NCBI RefSeq assembly: GCF_011753055.1
Contig: NZ_VWWJ01000016.1
Location: forward strand, 62,001 to 126,000
DNA: 64,000 nucleotides
Reading direction: 5' to 3'
From: Burkholderia sp. Ax-1719
Lineage (GTDB): Bacteria > Pseudomonadota > Gammaproteobacteria > Burkholderiales > Burkholderiaceae
Position 1 is the first letter of the stretch. Each line of letters opens with the position of its first letter. This document shows positions 18,896 to 26,761 of the stretch, piece after piece. The position numbers and the translations under genes were made by a program. The notes beneath the pieces were generated by a model. It was not told the DNA's origin. It was given only the letters and a program-made list of their open reading frames with translations, and made no database searches.

Positions 18896-19906
18896 CTAAC
18901 CGAGCTTGCCCGAGTAGGCTTCAAGGTGAGACCACGCTTCAGCACCGAACTTGCTCTTCCAGTCAGCGTAGAAGCCGGCGCTTGCGAGCGTCTTTCGGAA
19001 CGGTGCAGGGTCGGGCTTGTTAAACTTGAGCCCCTTCGCCGAGAGGTCCTGCGCAAGCGAAACCGCGAGCTTTTCGCTGTCTGCCCGCTGCAACGTCGCC
19101 GCTGCATTCAAATTCTTGGCAACGATATCTCGCATCGGCTGGGGGAGACCCTGCCATGACCGCCCGTTTGCAAGAAGCCAGTACCCGTCCCAAACATGCG
19201 ACGTCTGTGCGCAGGTTTTTTGCACCTCGTACAGTTTTGCGGTCGCAATAATAGGCAGCGGATTTTCCTGTGCGTCGATGACTTTCGTCTGCAACGACGA
19301 ATACAACTCGTTAAAGTTGATCGGCGTCGGCGCCGCTCCCAGCGACTTGAACAGCGACAGTAGCAGCGGGCTCACAGGAACACGAATCTTCATGTTGGTG
19401 AGGTCGGCCGGCGTTTTGATGGCATTGTTTGCCGTAATCTCACGAAAGCCGTTGTCCCAGACCTTGTCCATGACGACAAGACCGGACGCACTGATCTTGT
19501 CTCGGATGAACCCGCCCAGAGAACCGTCCATGGCCCTCCAGACCGTCGGGTAATCCGGGAAGGCAAAACCGACGCTGTTCAGTGAAGCCATCGGCACAAG
19601 GTTCGCGAGAATGACGCCCGGCAGGGTGAGCAGGTCGATGCCACCACTGCGGACTTGGCTGAGCATCTCCGTATCACCGCCGAGCTGCCCATTGGGGAAC
19701 ACGCGGATCTCCACCTTGCCGCCAGTCTCTGCCTTGATCTTCTCCGATGCCTCTTTCAGACGCAGATAGATCGGGTGTGTGACCGGTACGTTTGTCCCTA
19801 ACTTATACGTGTACGACGGCGTATCGGCGAAAAGCGGCGCACCGGTAATGCTTGCCAAACCTAGCGATGCACCAGCCTTGATGAATGTACGACGGGTGGT
19901 ATCCAT
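18896..19906 (-). CDS. TRAP transporter substrate-binding protein (DctP)
   Basis: A 336-aa periplasmic solute receptor. It starts at ATG 19906 (GGAG 7 bases upstream) with a Tat-like signal, RRTFIKAG, then a hydrophobic stretch and a cleavage region near SITGAPLFADTP. DctP features include LGTNVPVTHPIYLRL, GGDTEMLSQVRSGGIDL and the conserved arginine segment KIRVPVSPLLL. Tat export suggests it folds before secretion. It lies between the permease and the SDR in one minus-strand operon. Confidence 0.93.
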   Translation of the reverse strand: MDTTRRTFIKAGASLGLASITGAPLFADTPSYTYKLGTNVPVTHPIYLRLKEASEKIKAETGGKVEIRVFPNGQLGGDTEMLSQVRSGGIDLLTLPGVILANLVPMASLNSVGFAFPDYPTVWRAMDGSLGGFIRDKISASGLVVMDKVWDNGFREITANNAIKTPADLTNMKIRVPVSPLLLSLFKSLGAAPTPINFNELYSSLQTKVIDAQENPLPIIATAKLYEVQKTCAQTSHVWDGYWLLANGRSWQGLPQPMRDIVAKNLNAAATLQRADSEKLAVSLAQDLSAKGLKFNKPDPAPFRKTLASAGFYADWKSKFGAEAWSHLEAYSGKLG

Positions 19907-19940
19907 GCGTGTCTCCAAACTTTCTATTTATAAGGTGTTA

Positions 19941-20738
19941 TCAAGCACAACGAGCTGTCAGCCCGCCATCCACCACCAAACTCGTGCCCGTGATGTATTT
20001 GGCTTCATCGGAAGCTAGAAATAGCGCAGCATAGGCTGTGTCCCATCCGTCGCCCATCTTGCCAGTCGGTACTTGGGCGTCGCGCTGGTCGATCATCTCG
20101 TCGACATTCCCACCGTATGTTTCTTTGAGCGGCTCGCGAATAAGCGGCGTGTTCATAAATCCCGGTAGTACGCAGTTCGCACGAATGCCCTGCCCCGCAT
20201 ATTGAACAGCCATGTTCTGTGTCATCCCGAGCATGGCGGCCTTGGCAGCGCTATAGGCAAGATACGGGAAACCCAACCAGCGGATGGCAGCAATCGATGC
20301 GATGTTGACGATGGAGCCAGCCCCGTTCTGCAGCATATGTGGGATAACATACTTGCAAGTGAGAAACACACTCGACTGGTTTACGGCAATGACTCGATTC
20401 CACGCGTCCTCTTCCGTCTCGACCGGGCCGCCGACTTCAACGATGCCCACGTTGTTGTGCAGAACATCGATCTTGCCGAAGTGCTTGATGCACTCGGCAG
20501 CCATGGCCTGCACATCCTTCGAGTCGGCGACATTTGCGCGCGCGGCGACGCATTTTCCACCTTCAGCGGTGATGGTCTCCGCTGTTTCCAATGCAGCCTC
20601 GATGCGATAGTCGACCGCCAGCACGCTTGCACCCTCGCGGGCATACAACGCCGCAGCCGCCTTCCCGTTACCCCAACCTGGTCCGGACGAGCCAGCACCA
20701 GTGACGATAACGACCTTATCCTTCATTCTGTTTGCCAT
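19941..20738 (-). CDS. SDR family oxidoreductase
   Basis: A 265-aa classical short-chain dehydrogenase. The cofactor motif is VTGAGSSGPGWGNGKAAA, an enlarged TGxxxGxG loop seen in one SDR group. It has the NNVG motif, the catalytic Ser (IVNIASIAAI) and Tyr-Lys (YSAAKAAMLG). The aspartate in LAVDYR after strand 2 suggests NAD preference. Cotranscribed with a phytanoyl-CoA-type dioxygenase and the TRAP genes, so it probably acts on a hydroxylated intermediate of the imported compound (inference). Confidence 0.92.
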   Translation of the reverse strand: MANRMKDKVVIVTGAGSSGPGWGNGKAAAALYAREGASVLAVDYRIEAALETAETITAEGGKCVAARANVADSKDVQAMAAECIKHFGKIDVLHNNVGIVEVGGPVETEEDAWNRVIAVNQSSVFLTCKYVIPHMLQNGAGSIVNIASIAAIRWLGFPYLAYSAAKAAMLGMTQNMAVQYAGQGIRANCVLPGFMNTPLIREPLKETYGGNVDEMIDQRDAQVPTGKMGDGWDTAYAALFLASDEAKYITGTSLVVDGGLTARCA

Positions 20739-20859
20739 ACCTTTACCTTCAGATCCTGCGACACAGCGCCCGAGCGGACGCTGTGTCTATTCGATCAAAT
20801 TATTTCAATCAGGAATACTTATTTAGTAGATTAATTGCGGCCGCGCGCGCATGGAGCTT

Positions 20860-21654
20860 TTAGGCTGCAACAACCTTTTCTACATACTCTTCAAAGGCGC
20901 GAGCCGACGTTTTCTCGACCGGGGTGAAATCCCGGTGGGCTATAAATTCAGGTCGCGTCGGATTAACGATGGCGTTCGAAACTGCTGAAAGCGTGAGGTA
21001 CACAATCCTGCGCGAATATGGCGTAATGTTCCCCGCCGAGCCATGGACGATGTTCGCGTGGAACATCAGCACCCCCCCCTTCTTGCCGGTCGGAGTGACA
21101 ATGCCGTTTCGCTCAACGAGTTCCGAGACCGTCTTGTTGTCAAGCGTCCAGAGCGGGTACGACGTCGTCTTCACGTCATGCGACGACGCGAGCGCGCCCG
21201 ATTTGTGGCTACGCGGAACAATCATCAGCGGGCCGTTGATCGGCATTACATCGTCCAAGAACACCGCAATGTTCATCGCGCGCGGCTCCGGCATGCCGTC
21301 ATCCTTATGCCAAGTCGGGAAGTCCTGATGCCACTGCCAGACGTCGCCAGTGAAAGCGGCTTTTGCGTTGATTTTGAACTGATGCAGATAGCAGCTCTCG
21401 CCGAACAGTTGCTCCACGGGGTCGACAAGACGTTCATCCGCTGCGAGGAGCTTGCACACCTCGTTGTACTCCTGACAGGCGAAAGCCATCCGCGGCGTGC
21501 CATCCTTTTCGCGCCAGACTTCTGGGCGCTGCTGGGTGAACACATCAGCGGCAGCCGCGCGCAGTGCGTTTACCTGTTCAGCCGGGAAGCAGTCGGGAAG
21601 GAAGATGTAGCCGAGTTCGTCAAATTCGGCGAGTTGTTCAGTGGTGAGTTTCAT
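20860..21654 (-). CDS. Phytanoyl-CoA dioxygenase (PhyH) family protein
   Basis: A 264-aa Fe(II)/2-oxoglutarate-dependent oxygenase. It shows the PhyH core: DELGYIFLPDCFP at the N-terminus, the iron motif WHQDFPTWHKDDG (HxD), and the distal histidine with the oxoglutarate arginine in HANIVHGSAGNITPYSRR. The start at 21654 (MKLTTEQ) has GGAGAAC upstream, and the frame to 21693 is less likely. Probably hydroxylates the TRAP-imported compound; the substrate is not readable. First catabolic gene after the GntR gene. Confidence 0.9.
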   Translation of the reverse strand: MKLTTEQLAEFDELGYIFLPDCFPAEQVNALRAAAADVFTQQRPEVWREKDGTPRMAFACQEYNEVCKLLAADERLVDPVEQLFGESCYLHQFKINAKAAFTGDVWQWHQDFPTWHKDDGMPEPRAMNIAVFLDDVMPINGPLMIVPRSHKSGALASSHDVKTTSYPLWTLDNKTVSELVERNGIVTPTGKKGGVLMFHANIVHGSAGNITPYSRRIVYLTLSAVSNAIVNPTRPEFIAHRDFTPVEKTSARAFEEYVEKVVAA

Positions 21655-21695
21655 TATTAAGTTCTCCAAAATTCTCAGAAAAAGCGAGCCCACAC

Positions 21696-21713
21696 ATCCC
21701 GAGTCTTCGGGAT
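21696..21713 (-). terminator. Hairpin between the GntR and dioxygenase genes
   Basis: ATCCCGA-GTCT-TCGGGAT, a perfect 7-bp stem with a 4-base loop, 30 bp past the GntR stop. A T5 run comes only about 14 bases later on the minus strand, so it may only partly terminate the transcript. Confidence 0.4.
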
Positions 21714-21742
21714 CGTTAGTTACCGCTCGTGATGTGCCTGCG

Positions 21743-22498
21743 TCAGTCGACGCTGACTACGAATTCAGTAAGCCTGCGATACATATCGCTGCTTGCTCGT
21801 TGCATGTGCCGAGCCGCCAAGTCTGACCCCTCAAGTACATTACCGGACAGCACATACTCCGTCATTTCTTGGTGCTCCTCCCACGCGCGACCCGGGGTTT
21901 TCGGTTCGTCAAGGACAATGAGCATTGATCGCATCAGGTGAGCCCATCGAGCATTCATCATCTGCTCAATCACGCAGTTGCCGGAAAGTCGGTAGATCGC
22001 CCTATGAAATTCAAGATCCGCCCGGACCAGCATCGGCAGCGAGTCTCCTTCTTCGTAGGTTTTTTGACCATGACTCACTGCCTGCTTGAGTGCGGCCACT
22101 TCCTCTGGTGTCGCAATCCGGTCTGCCACACGTTGTGCCGCCAATCCCACCGCTGTCACCTCTAACGCTTTACGAGCCTGATACATCTGCCTCATGTATT
22201 CAGGGTCAATAGGCGTTACCTCAAGTCCCTGACGACCCGAATCCTGCAGCAGGCCCTCATGCTTGAGTAACTGCAGGGCGTGACTGATCGGCTGACGGGA
22301 CACGTTCAGTTGACGTGCAAGTTCCGCCTGCCTAATGCGTTGTCCGGGCTTGAGCTCGCCCAACGCGATGGACGCAAGCAGCCTGTCGAATACCTGGTTG
22401 ATAAACAGAGGACTGTCTGCCACCAGAGAAGTTTGAATTCCGAATTCCATAAACGCAACGTTAGGCCTCTGACCATCCAAAGTCAACGCCACTTGCAT
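21743..22498 (-). CDS. GntR-family regulator (FCD type), copy 1
   Basis: A 251-aa regulator: winged helix (ALGELKPGQRIRQAELARQLNVSRQPISHALQLL in two pieces) followed by an FCD domain with metal-ligand residues (LEFHRAIYRLSG, HLMRSM, HQEMTEYVL). Start at 22498 has GGGGGAAG upstream; 22513 and 22450 are alternatives. It is closely similar to the regulator at 23.1-23.9 kb, with the same domain order and matching N-terminal extension. It probably controls the dioxygenase/TRAP operon 88 bp downstream. Confidence 0.92.
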   Translation of the reverse strand: MQVALTLDGQRPNVAFMEFGIQTSLVADSPLFINQVFDRLLASIALGELKPGQRIRQAELARQLNVSRQPISHALQLLKHEGLLQDSGRQGLEVTPIDPEYMRQMYQARKALEVTAVGLAAQRVADRIATPEEVAALKQAVSHGQKTYEEGDSLPMLVRADLEFHRAIYRLSGNCVIEQMMNARWAHLMRSMLIVLDEPKTPGRAWEEHQEMTEYVLSGNVLEGSDLAARHMQRASSDMYRRLTEFVVSVD

Positions 22499-22696
22499 AG
22501 GGACTTCCCCCATACTGAGGCAAATCCACGTCTAATTAACTGATTTATAAAGGAATACTTCACCAAAAAATCAGAGGTCGTGCCCTTCTTGGTGGCTTTT
22601 CGTCAAAACCTGAAGGGTAAACCCTTCGATTACAACGTTGACTCCCCCCATAAAAACCCCTAAATTTCAGCAAAAATGGAATTCCGAATTCACACT
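22430..22696. repeat. Inverted 21-bp repeat at the GntR gene start
   Basis: The segments 22430-22450 (minus strand) and 22676-22696 (plus strand) match at 19 of 21 positions and share the core GGAATTC-S-GAATTCA. The first overlaps codons MEFGIQT of the GntR gene; the second would encode MEFRIHT on the plus strand. It may be a pair of operator sites or a decayed inverted copy of the gene start. Confidence 0.55.
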
Positions 22697-22821
22697 ATGG
22701 CGGGGACATGGATTGAAGAGCGTCTCGGCGCGACACGCGGGGGAATTCGTGCAAAAGGATGCAACTTCCGGCCGCCCGCTCTGAACGATAGGTAGCACGT
22801 GTCTTAAAGGAGAGACTTGCA

Positions 22822-23094
22822 ATGGCAACCGTAGACAGCGTTACGGTAGTAGAAATGAGTATCGGGTCGCTGATGGAGTTGGCCGCTAGCCCGGACGGCT
22901 TACCTGTCGACGACAGTATTCAACAGCTTGTCTGCAGGACCTTGGAACTGGTCGACAGTCATGCTGGAAAACACTCTGCAGGCAAGACAATGTTCGAAGA
23001 TGTATTGCGGACTAGGGCGAATCTGGTAGCGAATGCTTCGCCCGAGACTGCGCGGGTGTTGATGCGGGCCCGTCAGGTTTCAACATCGCTCTGA
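22822..23094 (+). CDS. Hypothetical 90-aa protein between the GntR paralogues
   Basis: A plus-strand ORF with a strong AGGAGAG seven bases before its ATG. It is predicted soluble, largely helical and mildly acidic (VEMSIGSLMELA, IQQLVCRTLELVDSH, MFEDVLRTRANLV). I do not recognise a family. It is divergent from GntR copy 1 and convergent with copy 2 (35-bp gap), so both regulators are candidates to control it. Confidence 0.6.
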   Translation: MATVDSVTVVEMSIGSLMELAASPDGLPVDDSIQQLVCRTLELVDSHAGKHSAGKTMFEDVLRTRANLVANASPETARVLMRARQVSTSL

Positions 23095-23130
23095 CCTTCA
23101 TGCATCAGATCGCTCTGACAGTGCAGTGTC

Positions 23131-23880
23131 TCAGCTGGCCGGCCCGGACATTGCTTGAAGCCGCTTGCAGAGGTCGACTCCCGCCGTTTGGACGTGACGA
23201 CCGGCAAGGTCGGAGGCGTCCACAACTGCGCCCTTAAGCACACTGTGCGCAATCGCCGTGTGTTCTTCCCAAACGTGCGGCAGATTCGCATAGCTATTGG
23301 AAACGATGAGCGAGCGCATGATGTGCGCCCATCGTCCATTCATCATCTGCTCGATGACCGTGTTGCCCGATAGCCGATAGACGGACGTGTGAAATTCATA
23401 ATCGGCCCATGCCACCTCTGCAATTGGTGCGTTGGTGCGCAGTTTCTGCAGACCTTCTTCCAGCGCCTGTTCGACACTCGCGCGTTCCTCAGAAGACGCC
23501 TGGCCGTCGGCCACGCGCTGCGCGGCCAGCCCCGCCGCCGTCGCCTCGAGCGGGCGTCGAGCTTGATATAACAACCGCATGTAATCCGGGTTGATTGGGG
23601 CAACTTCCAGCCCCTGTCGCCCAGCGTCCTGCAGAAGTCCTTCGTGCTTGAGGAGTTGAAGCGCATGACTAATGGGCTGCCGCGAAACCTGCAATCTCGT
23701 CGCCAAGGCAGACTGACGGATACGCTGACCAGGCGCAAGTTCGCACAAGGCGATGTCGGTCAGCAATCTGTCGAACACCTGGTTGATGAACAGCGGACTG
23801 TCGTCCACCGTCTCGCGAGCGATCTCAATATCCATATCCAAGGCTTTCGGCCGTAACGGCGGCGTCGCGGCGCTAGGCAA
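23131..23880 (-). CDS. GntR-family regulator (FCD type), copy 2
   Basis: A 249-aa paralogue of copy 1: DSPLFINQVFDRLL, the helix-turn-helix RLQVSRQPISHALQLLKHEG, then an FCD domain (YEFHTSVYRLSG, HIMRSL, HTAIAHSVL). It starts with TTG at 23880, which has GTGGGG upstream and gives an N-terminal extension matching copy 1 (shared RP about six residues before the internal Met); ATG 23835 is the alternative. The shared recognition helix suggests the two proteins bind similar sites and cross-regulate. Confidence 0.9.
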   Translation of the reverse strand: MPSAATPPLRPKALDMDIEIARETVDDSPLFINQVFDRLLTDIALCELAPGQRIRQSALATRLQVSRQPISHALQLLKHEGLLQDAGRQGLEVAPINPDYMRLLYQARRPLEATAAGLAAQRVADGQASSEERASVEQALEEGLQKLRTNAPIAEVAWADYEFHTSVYRLSGNTVIEQMMNGRWAHIMRSLIVSNSYANLPHVWEEHTAIAHSVLKGAVVDASDLAGRHVQTAGVDLCKRLQAMSGPAS

Positions 23881-24529
23881 AGCCTACCCCACTTCTCCGA
23901 GAATTACAGACACCACAATCGAAGACAAATAGGGGCTATTATAGTGCAGCGCAAAAATCGCCTCATGTCAGCCACACGCCCCAAGAGCAAACAGGATTCT
24001 CCAAAATCGTTCTTGCCTCCGCGGCTCTTCCAAGATGTCCTGCAAAACTGCAAGCCGTAGCGGTCGGCAGCTCTACAGAACTGCAACTGGCGGTTCGGTG
24101 CGTGACGCGCCCTGCATTTTATGGCCGCAGCCGCGGCAGAATATTCAGCAAAGACAGGCCAACGCGACGTTCCCCCCCCGGATTCGCACGCGCAAGCCAC
24201 CTTGGCCCCTTCGGTATGGACTCTCACGGGGCGAAGATGCTCTCACATTTGCACGCGGCCAACGATTTTGTGACGTTGCCGCGCTGAACAGTGATTCCGG
24301 CCCCCTCTCAATCTAACCCAGACTGGCTTTGATCTTCGCAGTGGCGCAATGGCGACCACAGCTGATTACTATCGACGCGAGTTTGCCCCTATATCCGCAT
24401 CCCATTCCCTGATGGTCACAATATTTACGGGACGAAAGGTTTGCGGACCGCGAGCACATCTGATACCGAACTGAACGCCGATTGGCGGGCTCGCAGCAAT
24501 GCCGAGCCCACGCGCGATTTCCTGCCTGG
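23881..24529. other. No supported gene
   Basis: About 650 bp upstream of GntR copy 2. Several frames are open on both strands, none with a ribosome binding site or a recognisable domain. It presumably contains the GntR promoter. Confidence 0.4.
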
Positions 24530-25898
24530 GGTTGCCAGTTACGCATTAACTCCGCATCGCGATAGATCCAATGCTGCCGATCTAGTGCCGCGCTCATAGT
24601 TAAGCGTGCGTCACAGCGAATGCCCGCGGGAAGAGGTGGAGGGCCAACAGGAACTCCCTGATGGGCGAGCGAGAGTGGGTGAAGTGACCTGCCAAAAAGC
24701 TGCAGCATGAAGACAGACTTACCGCGCGCGTCCGCAAGTAGACGCTCAGCTAGAGAAAACGACGAGCGCCCTCCCGGGGTGACCACACGCTCCGCCGCAT
24801 CGGACGGCACAAGTTGTTGGCTCGGGTAATGAAGCTCCTGCACTGCACGTGCGTCTTCCGCATGGGGAGCTAGGCAGGCGTACTGTATCCACCGAGCAAT
24901 AGTCGCTGCCATACGTGAATATGCTCAAGCCAACCACATCAGGCAGTACCTTTGAACAATTGGAGATGACATGTGCTTCGAGCCGAGTCTCGGCGATTTG
25001 TACCGGACTCGCTTCGTTAGCCGTGTCAAAAATATGGGCCATCGGAAACGGTGCCAATCCTGCCGCGCACGCTGCTGCCGGATTCTTCGTTGCAGCATCC
25101 GCAAGGCCCCCCCTCTCCACCTTCATCGACGTACACGAGGTATTGTTTTCCGCCAATTTTGATTGGAATGGTGTGCTGAGACGTCGAACTATCCGTTACC
25201 GGTACAGATGTAACCAACGTCATTTGTGCGTTCGGGGTGCGAGCCTGCACTCGCGTGGTGTCCATTACGTAGAAGCCGTTCTGCGCCTTCGCATTCTGGT
25301 CATTCAGCGGCGCGGGTAAGCTCGACAGCCTGATTCCGTCACAGCCAATCGAAGCGAAGTAGGCTCAAGTGCCGTCGTTGCTAAACGAAAGTCCGTGAGC
25401 GACGCCGCCCAATGGGAGCGTAGCAACATCGATCGAGCCAACGTTTTTCGGATGTTCCGGGACAGAGATGTCGATCGCGTAATATGCGTTAGATACAAGC
25501 GAGACAATGTAATAGGTGAGGCCATCGGCAGACAGACCACCTTCATGCCCTGACGGCGCCTTTGGAGCGACAACACCGCCATCGGTGACTGTAGCGACGT
25601 CGATACTTGATAGCAACCGACGGTACCTACAGTCCGACGCAATGTCGTAAATGCCGACCTCAGCACCCCCACCCCCATTACTCCCATTATCAGCAACGGG
25701 CAGTCCGCGCTTCTCTCTAACCATCAAAGATTCCCTTGGGTCGAGCATCGCGGGCGACGTCAGCGAAGTGACGCGTGCTGGCTTCGTCGGGTCTGTGATA
25801 TCAATTACAAGGAGGCCCGGGTTCACGATACCGCGACTTTTACCGGTCTCTCGCACGTATCGCAGATTGAACGGCCAACTACATTGATCAATTCGCAA
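24530..25898 (-). pseudogene. LVIVD-repeat (beta-propeller) protein, broken
   Basis: Pieces of an LVIVD-repeat protein appear in order across three frames. GLLVIDITDPTKPARVTSL, PSGHEGGLSADGLTYYIVS and VAHGLSFSNDGT are at 25365-25898. After an in-frame TGA (25365-25367) the same frame continues with YFASIGCDGIRLSSL and YVMDTTRVQARTPNAQMTLV. A shifted frame carries DTANEASPVQIAETRLEAHV and YGSDYCSVDTVRLPS (24.85-25.1 kb), and a remnant of the family C-terminus (GIRCDARLTMSAALD) lies near 24.6 kb. At least one nonsense and two frameshift changes, and no N-terminal signal, mark it as dead. Confidence 0.75.
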
Positions 25899-25996
25899 CG
25901 TAGGTCATCATCGTTCGGTTCCACACTCGAGTCTGAGGATCACGATGCCGCGTTGAGGCCTCGAGTTGAGGCCTTGTTTTGAGTCACGCTTGCAAA

Positions 25997-26236
25997 TTAG
26001 CAATAGTCCGCAATTCGCATGGTCGGTCTTTCGGGTTCCGGTGGAAAAACGCACCAGTTTCCATCTCGATGGCGATAAAAGAACATCGCTCGCGATCCTG
26101 TGCCATTGTCTGCGACAACACAAACGTAGCGCCCGATCCGGGATCGCCCGTAGTGGCTGACTCTAAAGCCTCGCTTCGGGTCGGGGGACAGCCAATCGTG
26201 GACCATTACCCTCAACGATCGTTCTGCACTCTTCAT
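25997..26236 (-). CDS. Hypothetical 79-aa protein
   Basis: A short ORF with a strong GGAGAAGG five bases before the ATG. The protein is basic and aromatic-rich (LRVMVHDWLSPDPKRGFRV, MFFYRHRDGNWCVFPPE) and looks like a folded small domain. I do not recognise a family. It is surrounded by decayed sequence, so it may be either a surviving small gene or part of a larger lost one. Confidence 0.5.
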   Translation of the reverse strand: MKSAERSLRVMVHDWLSPDPKRGFRVSHYGRSRIGRYVCVVADNGTGSRAMFFYRHRDGNWCVFPPEPERPTMRIADYC

Positions 26237-26761
26237 TGCCCTTCTCCATCTACTTCACCATCACCACACTGTAGAAACCGCCCTTAAGGGAGTTGCAGAC
26301 TGTCCACCCGTAACGCAGCCGGTATAGGGCGTGACGGCTACGAATACCGCCAGATCTTCCATGCCTGCAATGTTCCCGCTGGCACAGCCGCTCGTAGATC
26401 CACCACGGCAGTCGCGTCGGGAAAGTCTGTTGGTTCGGTCGCATGCCATTGCGTTCAACGAACTTTTTGTGTACGTCGGAGTAGTCAAATTCACCGATGC
26501 GACAAGGACGCGCTTACAACTCAGCACTTCTACCTCGCATTTCCAACTCACGAAAAACAGCATTTACCCCGCGCTCTAGTCCGCAGTCCGTCAGAAACTC
26601 TAATGTGCGTTCTGAAGCCAATGTTAGGTCCTTATTTTCTGACTGGCGGAGCGTATTGGATTGCCGAAGATTCTCCGACAAACGTTGCATTTGAATCAAC
26701 GGCAACCCAAATTTCTTCTCAACTCAACCTGCATTGCAAAGACACAAGCCTCTTGCCTGCC
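26237..26761. other. Probable decayed sequence
   Basis: Two overlapping minus-strand frames (26250-26444 and 26261-26563) each show short protein-like stretches (GMEDLAVFVAVTPYTGC; CNSLKGGFYSVVMVK). These may be parts of one frameshifted gene, but no family is recognisable. Confidence 0.35.
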
